Source of the DNA: Martinezella multihospitum | GTDB taxonomy: Bacteria > Pseudomonadota > Alphaproteobacteria > Rhizobiales > Rhizobiaceae | Length of the DNA: 64,000 nt | Direction: 5' to 3' | Assembly (NCBI RefSeq): GCF_900094585.1 | Contig: NZ_FMAG01000007.1 | Location: 291,552-355,551 of the forward strand | In this document: positions 18,280 to 27,434 of the stretch, piece after piece | Layout: the number at the start of each line of letters is the position of its first letter | How positions within the stretch are numbered: the stretch's first letter is position 1 | The notes under the pieces: model-generated | The model's input: the letters and a program-made list of their open reading frames with translations, nothing else | Told to the model about the DNA's origin: nothing | Database searches by the model: none | Made by a program: the position numbers and the translations under genes

Positions 18280-19362
18280 TCAATTCGATGGCTTCAGCGG
18301 CATGAAGGCGCTGCCGCGCCATTCCTGCAGCCAATAGGGATTCTCGGTCAATTCATGGTTCGGGCCGAAGGTGAACACATTGATTGCGGTTAGGAAAGAC
18401 GTACCGACAAGCTCGTCGGCTATGGGCTTGTTTCCCGCCTTTTTTGCGTCTTCCCCAGCCTGATTGGCGATCTGAGAGGCGGCAGCAGCTGGCAGGACAT
18501 ATCCATCCGGTTCTATACCGGCGGCGCGCAAGTTTTGTACATATGGCTGCGCTACCAGCAGATTGGCATAATCTGGCAATGTGATCGCCTGCACACCCTC
18601 CAGAAGAGGCACCGGCTGGTCGGCGGCGCGCATGGCATCGCCGCCCATGATGGTTAGCGCAATATTCTCGCTTTTGGCGTCGCGTGCGATCACTGCGACA
18701 TCGCTACGATCACCACCGATGAAAACGCGTGTGGCACCGGCCTTCTTGAGGCGGCGGACAAGGGCAATCTGCTGGTCTTGACCCGGACGATAAGTATCCG
18801 TGAAGACAGGCTTCAGCCCTTTTTCCTCAAGAGCGTTGCGGATCGCCCCAACCAGTTCGCGGCCGTGGATCGTGCCATCGTCTATCAGGGCCATCGGCTC
18901 GGCTGCCCAATTTTTCAGGATCGTGCTGATGGCCATGGCGGCTTCCGCGCCATCCACTGGCGCAAGGCGAAAGAGTGGCCAGCCGTTTTTCAGTGCATCT
19001 TCCATCAGGATGCGGGAGCGCACGGAGACGGTAATGGCCGGGATGCCGGCATCCTTGAGGCGGGGTAAGGCGCCTTCCAGCGTTTCCGTGCAGAGAAAGC
19101 CGATCGCGATCTGCACTTTTGCCGCAATGAGCGCTTCGGCGGCGGTCCGGCCGCCATCTTCTGTGCAGGGTTCGTTGACGATTGTCGCCGTGTTCTGATG
19201 TCCTTGTATGTCGAAACTGGCGCCAGCGATGATTTGTGCTCCGAGCGCAGCGAAATTGCCGTCCTGTGGTGCTACCACGCCGATATGAATTCCTGCGGCA
19301 TAGCTGCTGCCGGCCGCCGAAAGCAGCGCAAACAGGAGCGGAAGGCGGCGCAGAACGTTCAT
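18280..19362 (-). CDS. LivK-type periplasmic substrate-binding protein
   Basis: 360-residue secreted protein of the branched-chain amino acid/amide binding family (Peripla_BP_6). Residues 1-22 are a signal peptide ending SSYAAG. IHIGVVAPQDGNFAALGAQI is the first strand-helix of the fold, and VFIGGDRSDVAVIARDA and FGPNHELTENPYWLQEW are typical later segments. No permease or ATPase genes are adjacent, so it is an orphan binding protein. It is divergent from the molybdoenzyme maturation cluster and could sense or deliver a ligand linked to it, but this is speculative. Confidence 0.85.
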   Translation of the reverse strand: MNVLRRLPLLFALLSAAGSSYAAGIHIGVVAPQDGNFAALGAQIIAGASFDIQGHQNTATIVNEPCTEDGGRTAAEALIAAKVQIAIGFLCTETLEGALPRLKDAGIPAITVSVRSRILMEDALKNGWPLFRLAPVDGAEAAMAISTILKNWAAEPMALIDDGTIHGRELVGAIRNALEEKGLKPVFTDTYRPGQDQQIALVRRLKKAGATRVFIGGDRSDVAVIARDAKSENIALTIMGGDAMRAADQPVPLLEGVQAITLPDYANLLVAQPYVQNLRAAGIEPDGYVLPAAAASQIANQAGEDAKKAGNKPIADELVGTSFLTAINVFTFGPNHELTENPYWLQEWRGSAFMPLKPSN

Positions 19363-19511
19363 CGATAGAGTATCCCGGACAATTTTCCTGCCCTATTTAT
19401 CCACCTGAAGGGGATCGTCAAAGAAAAAGCAGCAAAATCGCTCTGTTTTCAATAATGCTATTGTAGAAAAGCTAACACCTGACCGTCATATTAATGAGAA
19501 GTGAGCACGAC

Positions 19512-20024
19512 ATGACAAAGGAGACGGTGGTGCTAGACAGGCAGCGTATGGATCCTGCGCTTTATCGTGATGCCATGAGCCGCTATGCCGGCCATGTGCA
19601 GCTGGTGACGACGGCGTTCGGCGCGGAGCGGCGCGGCGTGACGATTACAGCCGCCTGCTCGGTGTCGGATAGTCCTGCAACGGTTCTGATCTGCCTCAAC
19701 AACAGCAATGAGAAGAACGAGATCTTCTTCAAAAGCGGCATCTTCGCCCTGAATACGCTGGGCGCGGATCATCAAGCCCTCGCCGACGCCTTTTCCGGCA
19801 AGACGCAACTGACCGTCGACGAGCGTTTCGCAGCCGGGAAGTTCGAGACGCTGGTGACAGGCGCACCTGTGCTGAGCGATGCCCTTGCCGCCTTCGATTG
19901 CCGCGTGCTCGAGATCAAGCAGGCCTCCACACACAACATCATCTTCGGCGAAGTGATGGCCATACGCTACAGCGAACCGAAGCCGGCATTGCTCTATATG
20001 AACCGGGGCTATCACGCGCTATAA
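19512..20024 (+). CDS. Flavin reductase family protein (HpaC/RutF-like)
   Basis: 170-residue FMN-binding split-barrel protein. SRYAGHVQLVTT, GVTITAACSVSDSPATVLIC and the KSGIFALNTLGADHQ segment are typical of short-chain flavin reductases that supply FMNH2 to monooxygenases. The ATG at 19512 follows GTGAG at 8 nt; an in-frame ATG at 19494 is less well placed. It begins the plus-strand run that continues with the CoxD/CoxE/XdhC genes, 19 nt before the next gene. No monooxygenase partner is adjacent. Confidence 0.88.
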   Translation: MTKETVVLDRQRMDPALYRDAMSRYAGHVQLVTTAFGAERRGVTITAACSVSDSPATVLICLNNSNEKNEIFFKSGIFALNTLGADHQALADAFSGKTQLTVDERFAAGKFETLVTGAPVLSDALAAFDCRVLEIKQASTHNIIFGEVMAIRYSEPKPALLYMNRGYHAL

Positions 20025-20043
20025 CCCCTGCAAGGGAGTTATC

Positions 20044-20973
20044 ATGGCGGATCAAACATTACCTTCTTTGCCAGGGTCGATCGACGAGACGATGGCGTTG
20101 CTCGGCGCTCATGACTATCTGGCCGGACGCGCGCTCGGCACTGTCCTGTTTCTCGCATTGAAGATGAAGCGGCCGCTCTTTCTGGAGGGCGAGGCCGGTG
20201 TCGGCAAGACGGAGATCGCCAAGGTGCTCTCGAAGGTGCTCGACCGGCCGCTCATCCGGCTGCAATGCTATGAGGGGCTGGATGTCTCCTCGGCCGTCTA
20301 TGAATGGAACTATCCGGCACAGATGCTGGAAATCCGCCTCGCAGAAGCATCGGGCCTTACCGACCGCGACCGTATCGAAGCGGATATCTTTTCCGAGCGC
20401 TATCTGATCCGCCGGCCGGTATTGCAGGCGCTGTCTGCCGTTGGCGGTCGGGCGCCGGTCTTTCTGATCGATGAGCTTGATCGTACCGACGAGGCGTTCG
20501 AGGCATTTTTGTTGGAGGTGCTGTCCGATTTCCAGGTGACGGTGCCGGAGCTCGGGACCATCCGGGCCGCCGAGCCGCCAATCGTCATCATCACCACCAA
20601 CCGGACGCGTGAAGTGCATGACGCCTTGAAACGGCGCTGTCTCTATCATTGGGTCGATTATCCTGGGGCCGAGCAGGAGCTTGACATCATCCGCCGCAAG
20701 GTGCCTGGCTGCAATGAAGCGCTATCGCGCCAGATCGTCGCCTATGTGCAGAAGCTGCGCACGCTCGATCTCTTCAAGAACCCCGGCGTTGCCGAGACGA
20801 TCGATTGGGCAACAGCCTTGACCGAACTCGACCGGCTGGCGCTGGATCCCGATACAGTTTCGGATACTTTGGGCACATTGTTGAAATACCAGGATGATAT
20901 CGCTCGCATCCAGGGTGCTGAGGGCAGGCGCGTCCTTGATGAAGTGAAATTGGAGCTGCTCGCGGCAGGTTAA
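20044..20973 (+). CDS. MoxR/CoxD-type AAA+ ATPase
   Basis: 309-residue AAA+ ATPase. Walker A GEAGVGKTE is at 49-57, Walker B FLIDELD at 140-146, and TTNRTRE marks sensor 1. MoxR ATPases act with VWA proteins as chaperones; the CoxD type inserts the sulfurated Mo-Cu centre of CO dehydrogenase. The next gene, 3 nt downstream, encodes the matching CoxE-like VWA protein, and XdhC genes follow, which supports a role in maturing a molybdenum hydroxylase. Confidence 0.92.
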   Translation: MADQTLPSLPGSIDETMALLGAHDYLAGRALGTVLFLALKMKRPLFLEGEAGVGKTEIAKVLSKVLDRPLIRLQCYEGLDVSSAVYEWNYPAQMLEIRLAEASGLTDRDRIEADIFSERYLIRRPVLQALSAVGGRAPVFLIDELDRTDEAFEAFLLEVLSDFQVTVPELGTIRAAEPPIVIITTNRTREVHDALKRRCLYHWVDYPGAEQELDIIRRKVPGCNEALSRQIVAYVQKLRTLDLFKNPGVAETIDWATALTELDRLALDPDTVSDTLGTLLKYQDDIARIQGAEGRRVLDEVKLELLAAG

Positions 20974-20976
20974 GCC

Positions 20977-22224
20977 ATGGAACCGGGTGGGCAAGATGGG
21001 GTCATTATTGCGCCGTCACCGACCGGTGACGGGCGCCTGGCAGATAATATCGTGCTGTTCGGCCGAACGTTGCGCAAGGCCGGGCTGAAGATCGGACCTG
21101 GCGCCATTGCCGATGCCATCGAGGCGGTTGAGGCGATCGGCATCGGCTCGCGCGAAGAATTTCACGCTGCTCTCTGTTCCATCTTCGTCAAGCGACATGA
21201 GGATCTCGCCGTGTTTGATGAGGCGTTCCGGCTGTTCTGGCGCTCTCGCGATCTCGTTGCCAAGATGATCGCCATGATGTCCCCGGTCGCGCCCGATTAT
21301 CGCGAGAAGGAAAAGCCGAAGCCGGGCGAGACCAGGGCAAGCGATGCCTTGCTGAATAGCCGCGGCGACCGGCAGCCGCAGCGCGAAACGCCCGATATCG
21401 AGATCGATGCGCGCTTTACCAGCTCAGGCAGCGAAGTCCTGCGTCGTCTGGATTTCGCGCAGATGTCGGCAGCCGAGATTGCGGGCGCAAAAAAGGAGCT
21501 TGAGAAGCTGCAATTGCCGCTGGATCGGGTACGCACGCGCCGCTTCGCGGCATCCCTGACACCGGGGAAAGTCGATCCGAGGGCGACGATGCGCTCGGCC
21601 CTGCGCACCGGAGGCGCGCTGATCCTGCCGCGTTTCCGACGGCCGAGGGAAATCCAGCCGCCGCTGGTCGTGCTTGCCGATATCTCCGGCTCGATGAGCC
21701 AATACACGCGCATCTTTCTGCATTTTCTGCACGTGCTGACCGAACGGCGTCGACGCGTGCATACGTTTCTGTTCGGGACCCGCCTGACTAACGTGACGCG
21801 GGCAATGCGCCACAAGGACCCCGATCAGGCGCTGGACGAATGCGCCGCCGCGGTGCGCGACTGGTCGGGCGGAACCAGGATTGGCGAAACGCTGAAGGAG
21901 TTCAACAGATTATGGGCGCGCCGCGTGCTGGGGCAGGGAGCGATCGTGCTTTTGATCACCGATGGGCTGGAGCGCGAAGGCGTGGAATTGCTCAGCGCAG
22001 AGATGGATCGCCTGCATCGCTCCTGTCGGCGGCTCATCTGGCTCAACCCGCTCTTGCGCTTCGAGGGTTTCGAGGCTCGGGCACGCGGTGTAAAAGCGAT
22101 GCTCCCGCATGTTGACGAATTCCGTCCCGTTCACAATCTATTATCTCTAGCCGATCTCGTATCGGCTCTCACCGCCGGCCGCGCGGATTCCTATGATCCC
22201 AAGCGGTTTCTCGGCAAGCAATGA
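20977..22224 (+). CDS. CoxE-like VWA domain protein
   Basis: 415-residue protein. The C-terminal half is a von Willebrand A domain with the MIDAS motif DISGS at 235-239 and the further metal contact in LLITDGLERE near 325. The N-terminal half contains SREEFHAALCSIFVKRHEDL, the conserved CoxE region. CoxE works with the MoxR-type CoxD ATPase in metal-centre assembly. The start lies 3 nt after the preceding stop, consistent with coupling. It is followed after 7 nt by XdhC. Confidence 0.9.
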   Translation: MEPGGQDGVIIAPSPTGDGRLADNIVLFGRTLRKAGLKIGPGAIADAIEAVEAIGIGSREEFHAALCSIFVKRHEDLAVFDEAFRLFWRSRDLVAKMIAMMSPVAPDYREKEKPKPGETRASDALLNSRGDRQPQRETPDIEIDARFTSSGSEVLRRLDFAQMSAAEIAGAKKELEKLQLPLDRVRTRRFAASLTPGKVDPRATMRSALRTGGALILPRFRRPREIQPPLVVLADISGSMSQYTRIFLHFLHVLTERRRRVHTFLFGTRLTNVTRAMRHKDPDQALDECAAAVRDWSGGTRIGETLKEFNRLWARRVLGQGAIVLLITDGLEREGVELLSAEMDRLHRSCRRLIWLNPLLRFEGFEARARGVKAMLPHVDEFRPVHNLLSLADLVSALTAGRADSYDPKRFLGKQ

Positions 22225-22231
22225 GGCTCCG

Positions 22232-22561
22232 ATGTCAGATATATCCGAAAGTCTGGATCCGCTCGTGATCGCGGAGGAATGGGTGTCGGCGGGCCGCAAC
22301 GTGGCCATGGCGACCGTTGTCGATACCTGGGGTTCGGCACCACGGCCCTCAGGTAGTCATCTCGTGATCGATGGCGAGGGTAATTTTCATGGTTCGGTTT
22401 CCGGTGGTTGCGTCGAAGGCGCCGTCATCACCGAGGCGCTAGACGTCATCGAGACCGGCAAATCACGCATGCTGGAATTCGGTGTTGCCGATGAGACCGC
22501 GTGGCGGGTCGGCCTGTCCTGCGGCGGCCGGATCCGCGTCTATGTTGAAAGGCTCGGCTGA
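22232..22561 (+). CDS. XdhC/CoxI N-terminal-domain protein
   Basis: 109-residue single-domain XdhC_CoxI protein. It has VDTWGSAPRPSGSHLVI, SGGCVEGAVI with Cys60, and GLSCGG with Cys97, the conserved positions of the N-terminal domain of XdhC, which binds molybdenum cofactor and helps insert it after sulfuration. The C-terminal Rossmann domain is not here but is encoded by the next gene, whose ATG overlaps this stop by one base. So XdhC is split into two polypeptides. Confidence 0.9.
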   Translation: MSDISESLDPLVIAEEWVSAGRNVAMATVVDTWGSAPRPSGSHLVIDGEGNFHGSVSGGCVEGAVITEALDVIETGKSRMLEFGVADETAWRVGLSCGGRIRVYVERLG

Positions 22562-23268
22562 TGGACCGGCAGATACTGGCGCGGCTGAATGAGATGCGGC
22601 GCAGACGGCAGGCCGCAATCCTCGTCACTGATCTTTCGGGAGGGCCGGATCGGCTCATCGTCGAAGGCGATGCGCTGGAAGGCGCGCTCGCCGATGCTGC
22701 TTCAGCGGCGTTTCGTTCGGGCAAGTCCGCAGCGCTTGAAGTGGACGGACAAAGCCTGTTCTTCAACGTGCATCTGCCTCCGCCGCGCATCATTATCATC
22801 GGCGCTGTCCATATCAGTCAGGTTCTGGCGCGCATGGCGGCCCTTGCCGACTTCGATGTGACGATCATCGATCCGCGCACCGCCTTTGCCACGCCGGAAC
22901 GCTTCGAAGGCATAGACCTGATCGCCGACTGGCCCGTGGATGCGCTGAAAGAGCGGCCGCTCGATAGCTATATGGCGCTGGTTGCCGTGACCCACGATCC
23001 AAAAATCGATGACGATCCGATCATTCAGGCCCTGAAGACGAACTGTTTTTACGTTGGCGCGCTCGGCAGTCGCAAGACGCATGCCGGTCGCCTGGAACGC
23101 TTGAAGCGGGAAGGCGCGAGCGAAGCCGAGCTTGCCCGCATCCATGCGCCTATCGGGCTTCCCATCGGTGCTGCAAGCCCGGCCGAGATCGCGGTTGCCA
23201 TTCTGGCTGAAATCATCGGTTCGCTTCGCGGGCGGGATGTCTCGTCGCCAAAAGGCGCTGCGCTATGA
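22561..23268 (+). CDS. XdhC C-terminal (Rossmann) domain protein
   Basis: 235-residue protein matching the XdhC_C domain. RIIIIGAVHISQVLARMA is the nucleotide-binding strand-turn-helix. Later segments VTHDPKIDDDPII, YVGALGSRKTHAGRL and IGAASPAEIAVAILAEI are the family signatures. The N-terminal ~75 residues resemble a degenerate XdhC_CoxI domain. Start and stop overlap both neighbours (shared ATG/TGA bases), so it is translationally coupled to the N-terminal XdhC and to the downstream fusion gene. Confidence 0.9.
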   Translation: MDRQILARLNEMRRRRQAAILVTDLSGGPDRLIVEGDALEGALADAASAAFRSGKSAALEVDGQSLFFNVHLPPPRIIIIGAVHISQVLARMAALADFDVTIIDPRTAFATPERFEGIDLIADWPVDALKERPLDSYMALVAVTHDPKIDDDPIIQALKTNCFYVGALGSRKTHAGRLERLKREGASEAELARIHAPIGLPIGAASPAEIAVAILAEIIGSLRGRDVSSPKGAAL

Positions 23269-24899
23269 TCTTCGGTGAATTTTTGACGACGGAGGCGGAA
23301 GGCGCTGTTCTCGCGCATTCCGTCCGGCTGGCCGATGGCGGTTTTTCCAAGGGACATCGACTTGTCGGCGGAGACATCGAACGGCTCGCCGCCGCCGGGA
23401 TCGAGCACATTATTGCCGCGCGCATTGAACCGGGCGACCTCATGGAAGACGAGGCGGCCGAGCAGCTGGCGCGGGCCGTCGCACCCGATCATCTGACTTT
23501 TTCAGAGGCGGCGACAGGACGGGTGAATGTCCATAGCGCCGTCGATGGCCTGTTCGTTGCAAATCGCATAGCGGTCGATCGGATCAACAATCTCGATCCG
23601 GCGATCACCCTTGCCTGCCTTGCAGACCATGTGCCTGTGCGGGCAGGCGACATGGTGGCGACCTTCAAGATCATTCCGCTCGCTGTGTCCGGAGCCAAAA
23701 TCGCTGCAGGTGTCGAAATTCTGCGGCGGATGCCGGTCTTCGAGGTCAAGCCCTTCATGCAGCATGCCGTTTCGCTTGTTGCCACGGAGCTGCCGTCGCT
23801 GAAGGCCTCGGTCATGGACAAGACTGCACGAATATTGTCGCAGCGGCTGCAGCCTTCGGGCAGCGTGCTGCAGCGCGAAGAACGTGTCGCCCATAAGGCG
23901 GGCGCCGTTGCCGATGCGATCCGTCGTATGCTGGCGGCGCCCGACCGGATGCCCAAGCTGGTGATCGTTTTCGGAGCGTCGGCCGTCATCGATGCAGGCG
24001 ACGTCATTCCGGAGGCGATCCGGCTTGTCGGCGGTGAAGTCATTCAGGTCGGCATGCCCGTCGATCCGGGCAATCTACTGGTGCTAGGCAGCGTGGGCGC
24101 CGTCTATATCGTGGGGGCGCCGGGATGCGCGCGCAGCCCGAAGGAGAATGGCTTCGACTGGGTACTGGATCGCATATTAGCCGGCGAACGACCGGCGCCG
24201 CAGGATATCAGCGGCATGGGCGTTGGAGGGCTGCTCATGGAAATTCAATCACGCCCGCGGCCGCGCGACATCGTCAACAAGCCGCCGTCAGAGATATCGG
24301 TTGCCATTGTTCTGCTGGCTGCGGGAAAGGCGAGCCGCATGGGCGAGGGTGGCTCGCACAAGCTTCTAGCGGAATTCGATGGCGTGCCGCTGGTGCGCCG
24401 TTCGGCATCTATCGCCATTGCAAGCGGCGTATCGGATATCGTCGCCGTCACAGGGCATCGGCGCGATGAGATCGAAACCGCATTAAGTGGTCTCGCCGTC
24501 GAAGCGGTATTCAATCCGGATTATGGCTCGGGCATGGCCAGTTCGCTGGTTGCAGGTGTCGGCACGCGGGCAGCACGGAGAGCTGATGGCGTTCTCATCA
24601 TGCTGGCCGATATGCCCGGTGTCACTAGCGACGATCTGATAGCGCTGGTCACCGCCTTTCGCGAGGCAAACGGCCAGGCGATCGTGCGGGCGGTATCCGG
24701 GGGCAAGCGCGGCAATCCCGTTATCCTGCCGCGATCTGTGCTGAATGCGGTGATGAGGCTGGAAGGCGATGTGGGCGCGCGGCATATTATCGAGACATCG
24801 GGGCTTCCGGTCGTTGACGTCGAGATCGGCGAGGCGGCACATCTCGATGTTGATACGCCTGAGGCCGTTGTCGCGGCCGGTGGCGTTTTGAAGGGGTAG
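23265..24899 (+). CDS. Molybdopterin-binding domain fused to MobA-like nucleotidyltransferase
   Basis: 544-residue fusion. Residues ~1-330 resemble a MoeA/MogA-type molybdopterin-binding protein (SLVATELPS, KLVIVFGASAVIDAGDVIPE and IVGAPGCARSPKENGFDW). Residues ~345-540 are a MobA/MocA-like NTP transferase with LAAGKASRMG at 351-360 and MLADMPGV. In other bacteria MocA makes molybdopterin cytosine dinucleotide, the cofactor form used by xanthine-oxidase-family enzymes. Start overlaps the XdhC_C stop by 4 bp. It fits a maturation cluster; which enzyme it serves is not seen in the window. Confidence 0.88.
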   Translation: MIFGEFLTTEAEGAVLAHSVRLADGGFSKGHRLVGGDIERLAAAGIEHIIAARIEPGDLMEDEAAEQLARAVAPDHLTFSEAATGRVNVHSAVDGLFVANRIAVDRINNLDPAITLACLADHVPVRAGDMVATFKIIPLAVSGAKIAAGVEILRRMPVFEVKPFMQHAVSLVATELPSLKASVMDKTARILSQRLQPSGSVLQREERVAHKAGAVADAIRRMLAAPDRMPKLVIVFGASAVIDAGDVIPEAIRLVGGEVIQVGMPVDPGNLLVLGSVGAVYIVGAPGCARSPKENGFDWVLDRILAGERPAPQDISGMGVGGLLMEIQSRPRPRDIVNKPPSEISVAIVLLAAGKASRMGEGGSHKLLAEFDGVPLVRRSASIAIASGVSDIVAVTGHRRDEIETALSGLAVEAVFNPDYGSGMASSLVAGVGTRAARRADGVLIMLADMPGVTSDDLIALVTAFREANGQAIVRAVSGGKRGNPVILPRSVLNAVMRLEGDVGARHIIETSGLPVVDVEIGEAAHLDVDTPEAVVAAGGVLKG

Positions 24900-24902
24900 G
24901 GA

Positions 24903-25223
24903 ATGGACAATATCGATATCGAGGAGATGTTTCAGTCGCTTGGGCCGATCACCATCAAACGGATGTTCGGCGGCAAGGGAATCTACCATATGGGGCGGAT
25001 ATTGGCGCTTGAGGTAGATGACGAAATTCTCCTGAAGGCCGATGATGCCAGTGCCTCCCAATTCGAGGCCGCCGGCGCGCGACGCTGGGCCTACGAGGGC
25101 AAGAAAGGCAAGGCCGTCAACATGCCCTACTGGTCGATACCCGACGACGCATTCGACGATCCGGATGAAATGGCGCGTTGGGTGCGGCTTGCCTATGAGG
25201 CCGCGCTTCGCTCGGATAAATAG
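24903..25223 (+). CDS. TfoX N-terminal domain protein
   Basis: 106-residue single-domain protein with TfoX_N features: an N-terminal helix, then IKRMFGGKGIYHMGRILALE and an aromatic-rich WAYEGKKGKAVNMPYW. It is shorter than the competence regulator Sxy of gammaproteobacteria, and only the N-terminal domain is present. Function in rhizobia is unknown. It starts 3 nt after the previous gene and is last in the cluster; it ends 3 nt from the convergent Nudix gene. Confidence 0.85.
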   Translation: MDNIDIEEMFQSLGPITIKRMFGGKGIYHMGRILALEVDDEILLKADDASASQFEAAGARRWAYEGKKGKAVNMPYWSIPDDAFDDPDEMARWVRLAYEAALRSDK

Positions 25224-25226
25224 GCG

Positions 25227-25649
25227 TCAGCGGAAATCCGCTTCGCTCAGATGGGCGATCGCTGCCTTGGCGAACTCTGAAAGCTGAGCGGGCAGCTCGC
25301 CGCGGCTGAACCAGCCGAAATCGGAGAGCTTGTCCGGCTCCATCAGGCGCGGTTCGCCGGAAAAATCCGTACAGATATAAATGAGTGATATCCAGTGCTG
25401 CCGCTCGGCCTCGATGATGACTTCCTGCGTGCAAAGATAGTCGATCCTGCCGATGGAAAGGCCACTTTCCTCTTCCGCTTCGCGGATAGCGGCCTTGGCG
25501 GCAGGCTCCATATGATCGACCTTGCCGCCGACGATGCTCCAGAAGCCGGCTTCCGGTGCCTTGAGGCGCCGATAGAGCAAAAGCTTGCCGTCCCGCAGGA
25601 TTGCGAGACCGGTTCCTAGCCCTGGGAAATCGATGCCGGGCTTGCCCAA
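25227..25649 (-). CDS. Nudix hydrolase
   Basis: 140-residue Nudix hydrolase. The Nudix box spans residues 41-63 (GGKVDHMEPAAKAAIREAEE then ESGL), matching the catalytic pattern that binds divalent metal and cleaves a nucleoside diphosphate linked to another group. The rest is a standard small Nudix fold. No ATG is well placed: the likely start is TTG at 25649 (MGKPGIDFPG), with a weak GGGA upstream. The substrate cannot be deduced. Confidence 0.88.
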   Translation of the reverse strand: MGKPGIDFPGLGTGLAILRDGKLLLYRRLKAPEAGFWSIVGGKVDHMEPAAKAAIREAEEESGLSIGRIDYLCTQEVIIEAERQHWISLIYICTDFSGEPRLMEPDKLSDFGWFSRGELPAQLSEFAKAAIAHLSEADFR

Positions 25650-25716
25650 TATTCAAATCCCGAGATTGGACGCAACATCCGGCAAGCCGATCTGCTGCGT
25701 GTCTGAGCGGAATCTA

Positions 25717-27237
25717 TCAGGCCTTGGCGTTTGCCACGATGAGCATGAAAGCCGGGATATCGTCGCCGAAGCCGACCGGCGTCGGGCCGTCATCCTGATC
25801 GCGATAGCGGTTGCGGCGCTCGCGGTGATCGTCATTGGCAGCAGGGAAGGGCCGGTGGCTGTTGCGAGAACCGTTATGGGATCTGTTATTGTTGTTCTCA
25901 GACTTGCGCTCGTTCTTCACGCTTTCGGCCTTTGCTGGTGCTGCTTCGATCGCTACGACGTCATTATCCTCGACGTCGATATCAGATTTATGACTCGAGG
26001 CGTTGCGGCCTCCACGGCTGCGATCCCGATCGCGGCCCTTGCCCTTCTGGTCACGGCGGCGGGAAGAGCGGTTGTCGTCGCCACTCTCGTCAGCCGGCGG
26101 CAGAGCCGAAAGATCGCCGTTCAGCCACTGGACATCTTCGCCGATCAGCTTCTCGATGGCGTCGACATGCTTCGTGTCGCGCTTCGTGACGATGGTGAAA
26201 GCGGCGCCGGAGCGGCCGGCACGGCCGGTGCGGCCAATGCGATGAACGTAATCTTCCGAATGGATCGGAACATCGAAATTGAAGACGTGGCTGACATCGG
26301 GGATGTCAAGGCCGCGTGCTGCGACGTCGGAGGCAACCAACAGCTGCAGATTTCCATCCTTGAAGTTCTGCAGCATGGCCATGCGCGAGCGCTGGTCCAT
26401 GTCACCATGCAGTGCGCCGGCGGAGAAGCCGTGGCGATCCAGCGAACGGAAGAGATCGGAAACATCCTTCTTACGATTGCAGAAGATGATTGCGTTCTTG
26501 AGATCCGTCTGGGCGCGGATGAGATCGCGCAGCGTGGCGCGCTTCTCATAATCCTTGCCATGCGAAGCGACGAATCGCTGCGTCACGGTCTTGGCGGTCG
26601 ATGCCGGCTTGGCGACTTCGACGCGTTCCGGATTCTGCAGGAAACGATCGGCCAGCTTCTGGATTTCCGGAGGCATCGTTGCCGAGAAGAACAGCGTCTG
26701 ACGCGTAAAGGGGATGAGCTTGGCAATGCGCTCGATATCCGGGATGAAGCCCATATCGAGCATGCGGTCGGCTTCGTCGATCACGAAGATCTCGACGGCG
26801 CTCATCAGCAGCTTGCCGCGCTCGAAATGATCCAGCAGGCGGCCGGGCGTGCAGATCAGCACATCGGCGCCGCGCTCAAGCTTGCGATCCTGGTCTTCGA
26901 AGGAAACGCCGCCGATCAGCAAGGCGATGTTCAGGCGATGGTTCTTGCCGTACTTCTCGAAGTTTTCGGCGACCTGCGCTGCGAGTTCCCGCGTCGGCTC
27001 CAGAATCAGCGTGCGCGGCATGCGTGCGCGAGCGCGGCCCTTTTCGAGCAGGGTCAGCATCGGCAGCACGAAGGAAGCCGTTTTGCCGGTTCCGGTCTGG
27101 GCAATGCCGCAGATGTCGCGGCGCTGAAGCGCAAAGGGGATTGCACCGGCCTGGATCGGCGTCGGTGTGGTGTAACCCGCGTCTGTGACCGCGGAAAGGA
27201 CTTTTTGGCTCAGGCCAAGGTCAGCAAATGTTGTCAA
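25717..27237 (-). CDS. DEAD-box ATP-dependent RNA helicase (RhlE-like)
   Basis: 506-residue DEAD-box helicase. The Q motif is near residues 5-35, Walker A AQTGTGKT at 46-53, motif Ia PTRELAAQ at 81-88, DEAD at 154-157, SAT in FFSATMP, ARGLDIPDV, and HRIGRTGRAGR. The C-terminal ~120 residues are a low-complexity basic and acidic tail rich in Arg, Asp, Asn and Ser, as in RhlE proteins that bind RNA. The start is a TTG at 27237 (MTTFADLGLS). It is likely involved in RNA remodelling or cold adaptation. Confidence 0.93.
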   Translation of the reverse strand: MTTFADLGLSQKVLSAVTDAGYTTPTPIQAGAIPFALQRRDICGIAQTGTGKTASFVLPMLTLLEKGRARARMPRTLILEPTRELAAQVAENFEKYGKNHRLNIALLIGGVSFEDQDRKLERGADVLICTPGRLLDHFERGKLLMSAVEIFVIDEADRMLDMGFIPDIERIAKLIPFTRQTLFFSATMPPEIQKLADRFLQNPERVEVAKPASTAKTVTQRFVASHGKDYEKRATLRDLIRAQTDLKNAIIFCNRKKDVSDLFRSLDRHGFSAGALHGDMDQRSRMAMLQNFKDGNLQLLVASDVAARGLDIPDVSHVFNFDVPIHSEDYVHRIGRTGRAGRSGAAFTIVTKRDTKHVDAIEKLIGEDVQWLNGDLSALPPADESGDDNRSSRRRDQKGKGRDRDRSRGGRNASSHKSDIDVEDNDVVAIEAAPAKAESVKNERKSENNNNRSHNGSRNSHRPFPAANDDHRERRNRYRDQDDGPTPVGFGDDIPAFMLIVANAKA

Positions 27238-27434
27238 AGGGAAAACTAATTCCGTCTTGGTTCAGTCGAACACCATGAGTCGACACGCAGGAACGTGCCG
27301 CAATGCAGCGCGACATAGAACCAAATACCCGGGAAGTCAAGGAAAGCAGGCGCTTCAACAGGCCGGAAGTTCATTCATAACGCAATTTTCGGATTAGTGC
27401 CATCTTTGTTGCGCGTTTGTCACAATTCCCGCAG

